This document shows positions 1 through 8,288 of a stretch of DNA of 64,000 nt, piece by piece. Position numbers and translations under genes: made by a program. The first letter of the stretch is position 1; the number at the start of each line of letters is the position of its first letter. This stretch comes from Sphingobium sp. WTD-1. Lineage in GTDB: Bacteria; Pseudomonadota; Alphaproteobacteria; Sphingomonadales; Sphingomonadaceae. The stretch lies in contig NZ_CP119127.1 in the NCBI RefSeq assembly GCF_030128825.1, forward strand, positions 292,001-356,000, given 5' to 3'. The notes beneath the pieces are model-generated. The model was given only the letters and a program-made list of their open reading frames with translations, did not search any database and was not told where the DNA came from.

Positions 1-45
1 TGGGCGCGGGACGCGCGTTGACAGGGCGCAGAACAGGACGCTGGT

Positions 46-2685
46 TCACAGGACATTCTCCGGGCTTTGGGGGTTTTCGAAGATCCAGCAGCGGACGATC
101 TGGCCCGCCGGGTTGTTGACATTGTCGGTGGCGAGCCATTTCCGGCTCTTGGATCCGCGCAGCACCTTCTTGAGCTTGTCGAGGTCGGGCGGGACGATGC
201 CGGCGTTGCGGCAGCGCGCTTCGAATTCGACCAGGCGGATGGCGATCTTGCCGGCGTTGCGATGCTGGTTGATCGACTTGCCGATGGCGTGATCTTCCAG
301 CTTTTCGCGATCGAGCAGATATTCGACCTGCTCCCAGAAGCGGGCGACCAGCGGATGATCGCCGCCGGCGGACTGCTGGCGATCGAGCGCCATGCTGTCG
401 ACCAGCGCCACCGTCTCCGCGATCCACGCAGGCTGGATCTTCTCGAACAGGAGGGGCAGCGCCTCGACGGCCGCCGCGAGCTGCGAGTGCGTTTTGATCG
501 GGCGCGCATTCTCCAGCCCTGGGACGCGCCTTTTCATTTCGCGGCTGTGGTGTTCGTAACGGTCGAAAAAGAAGGGAAGGAATTTGGCCTCGTTCCTGAC
601 GACATGGATGATCGTTCCCGACACATCCTCCATCGGCCATGTTTCCAGGCGCACGGCCGATTCGCGCGTCGCTTCCGACCAGCGCGCCTTGTCGATCGGC
701 ATCGACATCAACCGCTCCAGCACCGCCGGATGCGCGTCGATCCGCTCATTCTGCATGAGGTAGATCGCGCCGTTGAAAGGCGGCTCGCTGGTTTCATAGC
801 CGCCCGACTTCATGCCGAGGCCACGCGGCGATCGGCCGCCATAAAGGACCAACAATTCGTTGGGATCGAACTGGCGCGAACCACTGCGCTTTTCGTCGTC
901 GCGGCCGCTTTCCATGAAACCCACCGGCAGGTTGCTGACCTTGAGCAAACTGCGCGCGATGAAGGCCGGGGTGCCCTTGTTCGGGTCGAAGCCTTCGTAT
1001 CCGGCGCGACCTGCAAGCTTCCAGCAGAACTCGATGATGGTCGACTTGCCCGAACCCGGCGGCCCGGTCAGTTCCAGGAAGCCCAGCGTCTTGTGCCGGT
1101 CGCGGATCTGCACCGCGAAGAAGCTCATCACAAAGAAGGCGAGCGTCACCAGGCCCTTGGGGCCATAGGCGATCCAGAAATCTTCGAGCCAGGGAAAGGC
1201 GATCTTGTCCGCATCATATTGGATGTCGAGCAGCCGTTCCGGGCTGCGCAGTTTCACCGCCTGCTTGCCGAAATCGAAGTAATTCTCGCCATTGATCTGT
1301 TCGACGCGGCCGTCGCGCACGGCGACATCGCCGAACAGCCAGGCGCGATGCTGCGGAGAATATCCGGTGAAGGGGATGGGTTCGACGACCTTCAACCGCC
1401 TGGTCTGGTTACGCATCAGGCGGTCGAGCTGCTCGCCCGACCCGCTCCACATGCCGGCGAAGGCCATCAGCCGTTTCTTGAACTCTCCGGGGTTGGCGCA
1501 GGTCGCCGAGGTGAAACGGGCTTTCACCGTGGGCTGATCAGGGAAATCGACCTGCAGGAAATAGTTGGTTTCGTCGGCAACCTCGTCCCGCTCGCGATAG
1601 AGCATGCGGAAGGCGCAGTTGGCGATCTCCTCGACCTGCAGCTCATGCTCATCGTCCTTCCAGACGGAGCGGCACCACCACAGGCGGTTGTCGTGGCGGA
1701 AATCGAAACTGGCGAGGCTGGTGCGCTGGAAAATGAGGCGCGCCTTTTCGCGCTGCGTCTTGGCCAGCGTGACGGCACCATTCCAGAGATAGCCCTCGAT
1801 CGCGTGTTCCGAGAGCGGCGCCTTTTCGGGATCTCCCTTCCACTGCTGGTGGCGCAGAAGCAGGTCGTTCCAATCGAGGGTCGTGCCTTCCCCATCGGGG
1901 CGCACCTGCGCGGCCGTGGCGGCCCAACCTTCGGCTGCGGCGCGATCGACGAACTTGCGCGCCCATTTGACGCCGGCGCCGCCGGGATCGAAGGCGAAGA
2001 CCAGCTCCGGCCGGGTCGACCGCTTCAATGAGCGGATCTCTTCCTTGAGCTGGTCGAGGAAATGTTCGGGCCAATAGTTGCAGGACATGGCCGACACGGT
2101 CAGCAGGCCGGCGCCCTGATAGAGGGCCATGGCATTGAAGATGCCCTCGCAGATCCAGACCTGGTCCGCCTTGGCATAGTCCTCGAAAAACAGCTTGGGC
2201 GGGATCCAGCAGTGACCGCCGGGCTTGCTGCCCTTCTTGAAATGCGCCTTTTTCGCGAAGCGACCGGGGCGATCGATGATGCGTTCCCACCAGCTGTCAC
2301 CGACCTGAAAGCGGATCGTAGCGCCGGAATGGCCGCTGTCGTGATCGCGATAGACTTCCTGGCTATAGCTGCCGCGCAGGTGCTGGAGATCCAGCCCGCG
2401 TTCGTGGAGCAGATAGGCGTCAGCGGCGGCGTTGGGATTGGTGTTGGTGGTGGGGAAGCGCTTCGACCAGTCCTCGAACAGATCGGGCAGCAGGCTGCGG
2501 ACGCTCTCTTCCCATCCGCACTTTTCCTGTCGGCCGCAGCGGACGATCTTGGGATCCTTGGCAGCGCAGAAGGCTTCCCACTTGCCGCAATCGGGGCAGA
2601 GCCCTTCCTGCAGCCAGGTGCCACCCGTCTTCTTGAAACGGAACTTGTTGGTCAGGCCTTTGAGAATATCAGTTTCGAGGCTCAC
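46..2685 (-). CDS. Phage DNA primase-helicase (zinc finger, TOPRIM, Walker ATPase)
   Basis: This large replication protein (879 aa) probably primes and unwinds phage DNA. A zinc-ribbon-like set of cysteines (CPDC near residue 30, two more near 50 and 56) is followed by a TOPRIM-like block (WICEGIFNAMAL, then FDPGGAG). A Walker A motif, GPPGSGKST, lies near residue 540. I chose the GTG at 2685 because it overlaps the stop of the preceding gene as GTGA. It resembles phage primase-helicases of the P4-alpha or T7-gp4 type rather than the rolling-circle gpA of P2, so replication may differ from P2. It is the last gene seen of the leftward early operon. Confidence 0.8.
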   Translation of the reverse strand: MSLETDILKGLTNKFRFKKTGGTWLQEGLCPDCGKWEAFCAAKDPKIVRCGRQEKCGWEESVRSLLPDLFEDWSKRFPTTNTNPNAAADAYLLHERGLDLQHLRGSYSQEVYRDHDSGHSGATIRFQVGDSWWERIIDRPGRFAKKAHFKKGSKPGGHCWIPPKLFFEDYAKADQVWICEGIFNAMALYQGAGLLTVSAMSCNYWPEHFLDQLKEEIRSLKRSTRPELVFAFDPGGAGVKWARKFVDRAAAEGWAATAAQVRPDGEGTTLDWNDLLLRHQQWKGDPEKAPLSEHAIEGYLWNGAVTLAKTQREKARLIFQRTSLASFDFRHDNRLWWCRSVWKDDEHELQVEEIANCAFRMLYRERDEVADETNYFLQVDFPDQPTVKARFTSATCANPGEFKKRLMAFAGMWSGSGEQLDRLMRNQTRRLKVVEPIPFTGYSPQHRAWLFGDVAVRDGRVEQINGENYFDFGKQAVKLRSPERLLDIQYDADKIAFPWLEDFWIAYGPKGLVTLAFFVMSFFAVQIRDRHKTLGFLELTGPPGSGKSTIIEFCWKLAGRAGYEGFDPNKGTPAFIARSLLKVSNLPVGFMESGRDDEKRSGSRQFDPNELLVLYGGRSPRGLGMKSGGYETSEPPFNGAIYLMQNERIDAHPAVLERLMSMPIDKARWSEATRESAVRLETWPMEDVSGTIIHVVRNEAKFLPFFFDRYEHHSREMKRRVPGLENARPIKTHSQLAAAVEALPLLFEKIQPAWIAETVALVDSMALDRQQSAGGDHPLVARFWEQVEYLLDREKLEDHAIGKSINQHRNAGKIAIRLVEFEARCRNAGIVPPDLDKLKKVLRGSKSRKWLATDNVNNPAGQIVRCWIFENPQSPENVL

Positions 2686-2909
2686 CGGGCGGCACCCCCG
2701 CGCAGCAGGTGCTTGGCCATGCCGCACAGTTCGGAGGCCTGTTCGCTGACGATGCGGGCCGTGCGCTTCTCGCCGCTATCCATCAGGTCCAGGCTGGCCA
2801 GGGTGAGCAGGCGGGCGCTGTGGTGCGTCACGACGGCCATGTGGCCCAGCACCGCTTCCAGATCATCGATCCGCACCTTGAGTGCGTCAGTCTCGTCTTT
2901 CGTAGACAC
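2682..2909 (-). CDS. Small hypothetical protein of early phage operon
   Basis: This 75-aa protein has no family I recognise. The N-terminal part (DETDALKVRIDDLEAVLGHM) looks like a short heptad-containing helix, and the rest is predicted helical. I chose the GTG at 2909 because a strong ribosome site (GAGGGGG) lies six bases upstream; an upstream ATG at 2954 lacks one. It sits between ogr and the primase-helicase and overlaps the latter by four bases, so the two are probably translationally coupled. Confidence 0.6.
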   Translation of the reverse strand: MSTKDETDALKVRIDDLEAVLGHMAVVTHHSARLLTLASLDLMDSGEKRTARIVSEQASELCGMAKHLLRGGAAR

Positions 2910-2977
2910 AGTTTCCCCCTCGCCCGCAGCGCGGGCGTTGTTCAGATTTGGCAATGGATGGTGGGTGGGCCGGCGGA

Positions 2978-3346
2978 TCAGCCGCCGGCGAACATGGTCA
3001 GCTGGTTGGGATCATCGCCGGCATCGCGGGCGGGTGGCAGGACATGGGGCACCTGGTCGCGCGGGCAGATCGGCAGATCCAGATCCGGGCGGTCGATGAG
3101 GCCGGGGCAATATGTGTGGCGGAACACCAGCTCCAGGCCGAAGGTGTGGCCGCAGCCGGTGTTGGTGCAGTGCGCATCGAGATGCTTGACCTTCTCCGTC
3201 ACCCGTGTGCTGCGGCGGATGAAGGCCGGCGCGTCACATTTGGGGCAGATTGCTAGGCTGTTCTGCTTGGCCTTTTCACCGCCCGACGACATGCGGAACT
3301 GCAGGGGCGCCTCGACCAGCGGGCGCGGTGGTTGCTGATGGATCAT
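2978..3346 (-). CDS. ogr: Ogr/Delta-type late transcription activator
   Basis: This 122-aa protein carries the Ogr/Delta zinc-binding pattern: CPKC followed by ARG-rich sequence, then C-x4-CGHTF, as in the P2 Ogr and P4 Delta activators that switch on late genes. The zinc module is central, with N-terminal and C-terminal extensions of about 35 residues each, making it longer than P2 Ogr (72 aa). The ATG at 3346 overlaps the upstream stop as ATGA. Its likely targets are the five GGTAR-N9-YTACC palindromes in front of the late operons (7772, 13507, 15677, 23680, 28688). Placement in the early leftward operon fits delayed-early expression. Confidence 0.85.
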   Translation of the reverse strand: MIHQQPPRPLVEAPLQFRMSSGGEKAKQNSLAICPKCDAPAFIRRSTRVTEKVKHLDAHCTNTGCGHTFGLELVFRHTYCPGLIDRPDLDLPICPRDQVPHVLPPARDAGDDPNQLTMFAGG

Positions 3347-3801
3347 TTGCCTTCCCCCGTTTCGCGGCGCTCGATGGCGGCGAGCGCGGTTTTCAGCGTG
3401 TCGAGCGCGTCCTGGATTTCCTTGCGGGCGCGGCGCGTGGTGCGGATATCGCTGCAGCTGGCGGCCGCGATGATGGCGGCAATGGCCTCGCCGGTTTCCT
3501 TGGCAGAAGAACCGGCGAGGCCGGCCAGGCAGAGGTCGGGGGCCTCCCTGCCGGCGAGATCGAGGCGCAGGCCATGGAGCCGATGGAAGGGCGCATGGTC
3601 GCCGCCATGATCGAGGAAGGCGCGATCGAGCCGTTCTGCATCGATCAGGCGGATTTCCGTCTCGCAATCGGGGTCCGACCAGCGACGGACGGCCTCGACC
3701 GACTTGACCCCGCAAATGGCGGCGCAGCGATCCCAGCCAATGACCTGGGCGATGGTGGTCAGGGTGCGCTCATAGGTGAGCGGTTCGCGGATCTTGGTCA
3801 C
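3343..3801 (-). CDS. Putative phage regulatory protein (CII-like position)
   Basis: This 152-aa protein has an N-terminal segment (TTIAQVIGWDRCAAICGV, then a predicted recognition helix with RRW) consistent with a helix-turn-helix, and an alanine-rich helical C-terminus. Its place just after the Cro-like gene resembles CII-type regulators of P2-related phages, but the sequence match is too weak for a firm family call. It overlaps both neighbours by four bases (ATGA), showing a tightly coupled early operon. Confidence 0.5.
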   Translation of the reverse strand: MTKIREPLTYERTLTTIAQVIGWDRCAAICGVKSVEAVRRWSDPDCETEIRLIDAERLDRAFLDHGGDHAPFHRLHGLRLDLAGREAPDLCLAGLAGSSAKETGEAIAAIIAAASCSDIRTTRRARKEIQDALDTLKTALAAIERRETGEGK

Positions 3802-4076
3802 GCCTTCCCCCCCGGACGGTAGTCAATGGACACGCCAAAATGCCGGGCGATAAGGCCGCCCATGCGCCACCGAGCTTGGGCGCCATCTCCGCTCTCCACG
3901 AACGCGCCGGACCAGCTGGAAAGAACCTCCAGCTCCGACAGAATGCGGGCGAATTCCTTCGCCGCCTCGAAGTCCAGCATCGTGGCAAAATGTTCACCGC
4001 GATATTCGACGTAGGCGTTACAAAGGCAGCGATGAGCGGTGAATGTCGGGCGAACCGAATTGGGCTTCTTGCTCAT
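3798..4076 (-). CDS. Hypothetical early phage protein
   Basis: This 92-aa protein has no family I recognise. It contains a conserved-looking core (AYVEYRGEHFATMLDF, then helical FEAAKEFARILSELEV) and ends in a basic, glycine-rich tail. It starts with ATG at 4076, overlaps the Cro-like gene upstream by four bases and the CII-position gene downstream by four bases, so it belongs to the early leftward operon. Confidence 0.6.
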   Translation of the reverse strand: MSKKPNSVRPTFTAHRCLCNAYVEYRGEHFATMLDFEAAKEFARILSELEVLSSWSGAFVESGDGAQARWRMGGLIARHFGVSIDYRPGGKA

Positions 4077-4417
4077 AGCGCCGCTCCCTTGGTTTCGGCA
4101 CCGCGATCCAAGGCGACACGGCCCGAACGGCGATCTAGGCCGTAGATGCGGGCGCCGGTGTGGCGATCCGTGCCATACCAGCGCTTGGGCGCCTGCGGCA
4201 GATCGAGGGGATACAGGTCCGGGCGGAGCAGATGGCGAGGAACGCCGGTGGCCGCCTCAACCTGCAGCACATATTCGCCGGGCAGGCGTTTGGAGCTTTG
4301 CACCCATTTCCAGACAGCGGTGGGCGATACCCCGCAAATGCGGGCGAGTTCCGACTGTGAGCCAGCGACATCGATCGCCTGCGTCAGCGCTTCATAAGGG
4401 GTGAGCGTTTGAACCAT
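4073..4417 (-). CDS. Cro/YdaS-like helix-turn-helix repressor
   Basis: This 114-aa DNA-binding protein has a YdaS/Cro-type helix-turn-helix (ALTQAIDVAGSQSELARICG, then SPTAVWKWVQ) in the first 45 residues. The ATG at 4417 was preferred over an upstream start at 4468 that would run through the control region. It is the first gene of the leftward early operon and diverges from the CI-like repressor, so it is expected to act as the lytic-side Cro partner. The C-terminal half contains a YGTD/IYGLDRR stretch of unknown role. Confidence 0.75.
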   Translation of the reverse strand: MVQTLTPYEALTQAIDVAGSQSELARICGVSPTAVWKWVQSSKRLPGEYVLQVEAATGVPRHLLRPDLYPLDLPQAPKRWYGTDRHTGARIYGLDRRSGRVALDRGAETKGAAL

Positions 4418-4502
4418 GGTTGATGTTTTAACTAAGGTTGCAGGACGAAGCAATAAGAAAAGTTGCATCGCTGATTTTTACCAAGGTTGTAATGGTCAGC
4501 CG
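4418..4502. promoter_or_regulatory. Divergent early/lysogeny control region with repeats
   Basis: This 85-bp gap lies between the Cro-like gene (leftward) and the CI-like repressor (rightward). The heptamer AAGGTTG occurs at 4434-4440 and 4483-4489, and GGTTG also at 4418-4422. The gap is more A+T-rich than its surroundings. The repeats are the best candidates for CI/Cro operators. Promoter elements are not clear enough to place. Confidence 0.5.
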
Positions 4503-5168
4503 GTGTTTCGCAGTGATCGTCTAGCGGCCTTGATGGCTGATAAGAGCCTCTCTCAGAGCGAGCTGGCGCGCCGGGTCGGCATATCGTCGACCGCCATCTG
4601 GAAATTGATGAACGAGCCGGCGCAGGGTTCGAAGCACACCCACAAGATCGCGCGCGAGCTGGACACGACTGCCGAGTATCTGATGGGCGAGACGGATGAT
4701 GCCGGCATGTCCAGACAGCTGGTTGCTGCGGTCCAGCCCACAGTCGAAATCGACCCAGATCTAGTGGAGATCGACAGCATCGATCTCAAATATGGCATGG
4801 GCGGCACCTTTCTCGACACCGATCATATCGAGGTTGAAAAGGTCAAATTCTCGCGCAGCTGGATCAGCCAGTTCACCAAATCGCCGCCGCACATGCTCTG
4901 CAGCACGAAGGGTGTGGGCGATTCGATGATGCCGACGATCCATGACCAGGATGTCGTGATCATCGATCGGTCACAGACGCGCCCGGAGATGGGCGACAAG
5001 ATCTGGGCCATTGTCTATTCGGGCTGGGGCATGATCAAGCGGTTGCGGGCGCAGCCGGACGGCACGATCCGCATCAGTTCTGACAATCAGTTGATCCGTG
5101 ACGACTTCGCCACCGACGGCGATCTGTTCATCGTTGGCCGCGTCGTCGCGGTGGTAAAGAGCGTCTGA
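4503..5168 (+). CDS. CI-like phage repressor with S24 self-cleavage domain
   Basis: This 221-aa repressor should hold the prophage in lysogeny. The N-terminus carries an XRE helix-turn-helix (SQSELARRVGISSTAIWKLM). The C-terminus is a LexA/CI-type S24 domain with the nucleophile in GDSMMPTI (about residue 138) and the general-base lysine in GMIKRL (about residue 178). Both catalytic residues are present, so RecA-stimulated autocleavage, and thus SOS induction, is expected. I chose GTG at 4503, just ahead of the HTH; the longer frame from 4416 would overlap the divergent gene. No strong ribosome site is visible. Confidence 0.88.
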   Translation: MFRSDRLAALMADKSLSQSELARRVGISSTAIWKLMNEPAQGSKHTHKIARELDTTAEYLMGETDDAGMSRQLVAAVQPTVEIDPDLVEIDSIDLKYGMGGTFLDTDHIEVEKVKFSRSWISQFTKSPPHMLCSTKGVGDSMMPTIHDQDVVIIDRSQTRPEMGDKIWAIVYSGWGMIKRLRAQPDGTIRISSDNQLIRDDFATDGDLFIVGRVVAVVKSV

Positions 5169-5170
5169 CC

Positions 5171-5590
5171 ATGGCGGCCGCGCTACAGGCGATGTCCCTG
5201 GCCGTGGTCGGCGCGCAGTTTCCCAATACTGACGGCTCTGATAGGCGCTTCGAAACATTGCTCTGCCCGCCGGGCGAGGCGATCGAATTGCGCCCTGAAC
5301 CGACCAACAAACATGATCCGCTGGCCATAGCCGTCTATTCGGCGCGAGGTGTCCAGATCGGATATCTGTCAGCCGAGCGCTGCGGCCGGATCGGCCAGCT
5401 GATGCGGTTAGGTCATGAGGTTCAAGCGATCTTCCAAGGGATGTCGCAGGACGGGACATGGGTTCGTGTCGCCTTTGATGGCGAGGCGCCAGAGCTACCT
5501 TCTTCATCGCCCGTGGCATCGCGTGATCCGGATCACGGCGAATTTGTCGAGGATCGCTTCTATCCGGACGAAGAGTGGCCTGACTTCTAA
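5171..5590 (+). CDS. HIRAN-domain protein
   Basis: This 139-aa protein is essentially a single HIRAN domain. It shows the signature ELRPEPTNKHDPLAIAVY followed by IGYLSAERC. HIRAN domains bind single-stranded DNA 3' ends in HLTF/Rad5-type enzymes and occur alone in bacteria near nucleases, repair and defence genes. It begins three bases after the repressor stop and is therefore probably expressed in the lysogen. The C-terminal 30 residues are acidic (DPDHGEFVED, then DEEWPDF). The function here is unknown; a damage-sensing or superinfection role is inference. Confidence 0.8.
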   Translation: MAAALQAMSLAVVGAQFPNTDGSDRRFETLLCPPGEAIELRPEPTNKHDPLAIAVYSARGVQIGYLSAERCGRIGQLMRLGHEVQAIFQGMSQDGTWVRVAFDGEAPELPSSSPVASRDPDHGEFVEDRFYPDEEWPDF

Positions 5591-5615
5591 TTTTCAGCAT
5601 GATCGGGGGGAAACG

Positions 5616-6335
5616 ATGTTTACGAGCGCCTTTCTGCGAATGAAGGTAACCCCGCCGGCGGTCACAATTCGCGCCGAGGTTCTTGGACCAGACGATGCGC
5701 CGGCGAGCCGCGTCCGCTCTCGCGATCACAGCTCCTCCTGGTCCTGCCGCATTCTTTACGTCGATTCGAAAGGTAAGGAAAAAGAGCGGGATATCACCTG
5801 CCGCCGCCTGGACGGATATGGCCATGCCACCCACATTCATGCCTATTGCCATGCCCGCGAGGCACCGCGGATGTTCAAGATTGAGAACATTCGGGAAGTG
5901 ATGGACCTATCGACCGGGGAGATGGTCGAGGCAAAAAGGCACTTCGCAATGCTCGCAGCCACGGGCGCCCTCCCGTTTGAAGACAAGGGTTTTGCGGACT
6001 TCACGAAGATCACGCTCTTCATGGCAAAATGTGACGGCGATTATCATCCGCTCGAAGCCGATGCCCTAGAGGCTGCGATAACTGCCTACGTAATCCGCTT
6101 TGGTGGTAATGACGATCTGATCGAGGCAGCCATGCGGAGGACGCCGGCAATCGCACCTGACGGGCGGGATGTTGCTATCGGACTTAAGCGGCTGAAGTCT
6201 TCACCGATCGGCGCGCGCGTGTCGCGACTCATCCTAGATCATTGCGGTCTGATCATGGACGCCGATGGGCGGCACGATCAGCGAGAAACCGCCTGGGCAT
6301 TGGAATTGCAGGAAGCGCTGAGGGCGCAGGTCTAA
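5616..6335 (+). CDS. WYL-like and TerB-like domain protein
   Basis: This 239-aa protein has two recognisable parts. Residues about 45-115 resemble a WYL ligand-binding domain (ILYVDSKGKE, RDITCRR, HAYCHAREAPRMFKIENI). Residues about 130-230 resemble a TerB-type helical domain (LFMAKCDGDYHPLEADALE, then CGLIMDADG). I chose ATG at 5616, preceded by GGGGGG at good spacing; the open frame extends upstream to 5415 through the HIRAN gene. It is in line with the repressor and HIRAN genes, making a three-gene lysogenic unit. It overlaps the end of convergent gene D by four bases. The domain calls rest on motif resemblance. Confidence 0.6.
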   Translation: MFTSAFLRMKVTPPAVTIRAEVLGPDDAPASRVRSRDHSSSWSCRILYVDSKGKEKERDITCRRLDGYGHATHIHAYCHAREAPRMFKIENIREVMDLSTGEMVEAKRHFAMLAATGALPFEDKGFADFTKITLFMAKCDGDYHPLEADALEAAITAYVIRFGGNDDLIEAAMRRTPAIAPDGRDVAIGLKRLKSSPIGARVSRLILDHCGLIMDADGRHDQRETAWALELQEALRAQV

Positions 6336-7321
6336 GCGCTCTCCAACGTGATCCTCTGCCGGATGCCGCTGGCGTTGGATGTCGTCTCAACCGTATCGAC
6401 CAGCCATTTGACCGCATCGATCTTGCTGCCCCAACCCGACAGGCTGAGTTTGCGACCTGGCGTGATGCGGCAATCCGCAAGCGCCAGATCATATTCGAAG
6501 CGATAGCCGCCCCGCGCGCGCTTTTTGGCTTCGGCGTCGGCCGCCTGCCTGGCGTCGGCCTCGCTCGCATAGACGCGCTTCAGGCGTTTCGGGTTGTCGC
6601 CGCCGGTTGAGTGGGTCTTCTTCCGCCCTGAGGCCTGGTCATGCCATTGCGCCTGCACCCCGTCATTCTCGTCGCGTTCGGCGCGTGTGAAGCTCCAGGC
6701 CCAGCCATCGCGCCGGGTCAGGGTGAGGCCGGGAATGACCGTACCGCTGGGCGTGGTGTCGCTGCCCACCGGCATGAAGATCAGGCGCCGATCCTTCCAG
6801 GTGGCGACGGCGTCGAATCGGCTTCCGAGATCCCGGACGAAGGCCATGTCCGACTTGCCATTCTGATCGATGGTGATGGTCTTGCCCGACAGGTCTGGAT
6901 GCACCTGCGCGGCGACGCCATGGCGGCCGGCAATGTCGGAGAGGATTGTGCCCAGGGTCACGTTCTTCCAGGCCTTGGTCCGGCGTCGGCGATAGCTGCC
7001 CGAGAGGTCCGCCGATCGCGCGCGGATCGTGATCCGGTCGGGCGGCCCCGAGGCCTGCACCTCATCCACGGTGAAGCGGCCCTTTTCGACCAGGCCGGGG
7101 GTGATGTCGTCGCCCGCTTCCCAGCCCAGCGCGAGCGCGATGATCTTGCCGGGATCCGGCAGCGCCAGACGGCCGTCGGCATTCTGCAGGGTGAGGCTCA
7201 GCTCGTCCGCCTCGCCGCCCCGCTTTTCCGTCAGGGTCAGCTCCATGTGGCGGGGATTGACCTTGTCGGCCAGATCCGCGCCGTCGAGCGTCAGGCGCAT
7301 CGCCGCGCGATTGGCGGTCAT
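6332..7321 (-). CDS. D: Tail hub protein, P2 gpD family
   Basis: This 329-aa protein matches the late control D / tail hub family, the central baseplate hub related to gp27 and VgrG. The N-terminal VDEVQASGP block and the C-terminal CRITPGRKLSLSGWG motif are typical. It is slightly shorter than P2 gpD (387 aa). The ATG overlaps the U stop by four bases, so D is the last gene of the U-D unit, read from the palindromic late promoter near 7772. Confidence 0.9.
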   Translation of the reverse strand: MTANRAAMRLTLDGADLADKVNPRHMELTLTEKRGGEADELSLTLQNADGRLALPDPGKIIALALGWEAGDDITPGLVEKGRFTVDEVQASGPPDRITIRARSADLSGSYRRRRTKAWKNVTLGTILSDIAGRHGVAAQVHPDLSGKTITIDQNGKSDMAFVRDLGSRFDAVATWKDRRLIFMPVGSDTTPSGTVIPGLTLTRRDGWAWSFTRAERDENDGVQAQWHDQASGRKKTHSTGGDNPKRLKRVYASEADARQAADAEAKKRARGGYRFEYDLALADCRITPGRKLSLSGWGSKIDAVKWLVDTVETTSNASGIRQRITLESA

Positions 7322-7725
7322 CCGTCGACCCGCTTCAGATCCATGGTGAATTGCTGGCCGCGCGGCAGGCCGCCGGCCATGATGCCGACATGGCCAAGGT
7401 CCATCGCCTCGATCCGATAATGGCCCATGACATAGCCCAGCCCGTCGACCAGCGGCCAGTTGTCGCCGGTGTCGGCCATTTCGATCAGCCGATCTATCGA
7501 CGCATAGCTGCAGGCGACTTCGGGAACGACCAGCCCGGCGATCGTCACCAGATCCTCACCGGGACCGGCGAACTGGCTGGCGGGGCGCGCGCCGAAGCGG
7601 TCCATTTCCTCATGGCGCCAGCTGATGCGGCGTTGCAGATCCTGATAGGGGATGGTGTCCATGCCGAAGATGAACATGCCCAGCGTCATCAGGTGCGCCG
7701 GGCTGACGATGGGGAGCGTGGCCAT
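7318..7725 (-). CDS. U: Tail protein, P2 gpU family
   Basis: This 135-aa protein is a P2 gpU homologue, a tail terminator or completion protein. The N-terminal LGMFIFGMDTIPYQDLQRR and the following WRHEEM motif are characteristic. It starts 56 bp downstream of the centre of the palindrome at 7772-7790, which suggests U is the first gene of a short late unit with D. It overlaps D by four bases. Confidence 0.9.
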   Translation of the reverse strand: MATLPIVSPAHLMTLGMFIFGMDTIPYQDLQRRISWRHEEMDRFGARPASQFAGPGEDLVTIAGLVVPEVACSYASIDRLIEMADTGDNWPLVDGLGYVMGHYRIEAMDLGHVGIMAGGLPRGQQFTMDLKRVDG

Positions 7726-7752
7726 TGGCCCGGTCTGGCCCCCGCGCGCGCG

Positions 7753-7790
7753 CGAAGCGAGCGGGCGGCCGGGTAAATGGGGCTGTTACC
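7753..7790 (-). promoter_or_regulatory. Late promoter site 1 (before U-D)
   Basis: A 19-bp palindrome, GGTAACAGCCCCATTTACC on the minus strand (7790-7772), has arms GGTAA/TTACC. It is followed after 14 bases by CTTCG and a CG-repeat tract. Four other copies in this prophage have the same layout with 9-10 base spacing. It is a likely Ogr-binding site. Confidence 0.7.
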
Positions 7791-7878
7791 AGCCCAGCAG
7801 ATGCAGGATGCCCCGGACGAAGCACCATAGCCCCAGCCCGGTGATCAGCAGGATTTCAATGGCGTCCCTGAATCTCAT
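7786..7878 (-). CDS. Possible 30-aa membrane microprotein
   Basis: A 30-codon frame begins at ATG 7878 inside the 3' end of hicB and ends at 7786. It encodes a short charged N-terminus, one hydrophobic segment (ILLITGLGLWCFV) and the ending HLLGW. The translation is consistent with a single-pass membrane peptide. No strong ribosome site is visible, and its stop lies inside late promoter site 1, so it is a tentative call. Confidence 0.25.
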   Translation of the reverse strand: MRFRDAIEILLITGLGLWCFVRGILHLLGW

Positions 7879-8248
7879 TGCGCGCGGCTTCCGTCATGAA
7901 GGCACTGCGGGTCAATTTGCGCAGTGCGGCGGCCTGGTCGATGGCATCGAGCATGCCCCGGTCCAGCGACAGGTTGATGCGCATAAGCTTGTTCGCCGAC
8001 ACGATATGCGGGACGGCGAGCAGGAAGGCGCCGTCGGCCAGGTCATCCTTTGCCGCTTCGCGCACCTGGTCGACCGGTCTTGGATCGACGGCGTCGGCAT
8101 CCTCGAACCAGAGTTCCAGCGCCTCGACCGCGTTGGCCAAAACATCCTCCTGCCGATCGGCGGCAGAAAAGCAGCCGGGCAGATCGGGGAAGCTGACACC
8201 GAAGGCGCTATCCGCATCCTTATGCACCAAGGCATAGAAATATTTCAT
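7856..8248 (-). CDS. hicB: HicB-family antitoxin
   Basis: This 130-aa antitoxin has the N-terminal HicB fold (FYALVHKDADSAFGVSFPDL, then PGCFSAAD) and a C-terminal ribbon-helix-helix (MRINLSLDRGMLDAIDQ). It should neutralise HicA and repress the hicAB promoter through the C-terminal domain. It is downstream of hicA in the same direction, the usual order. The pair sits between tail genes T and U, inside the late structural block, but with its own operator repeats (8470-8532). Confidence 0.9.
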   Translation of the reverse strand: MKYFYALVHKDADSAFGVSFPDLPGCFSAADRQEDVLANAVEALELWFEDADAVDPRPVDQVREAAKDDLADGAFLLAVPHIVSANKLMRINLSLDRGMLDAIDQAAALRKLTRSAFMTEAARNEIQGRH

Positions 8249-8288
8249 GGTCTTATCCGTTTCCTTTCACAGCGGAGCATGGCTCCTT

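Noticed and set aside
67..2031. 654-codon rightward open frame
   Set aside because: It is the antisense shadow of the primase-helicase; the leftward frame has clear zinc finger, TOPRIM and Walker motifs, and high G+C makes long antisense frames common here.
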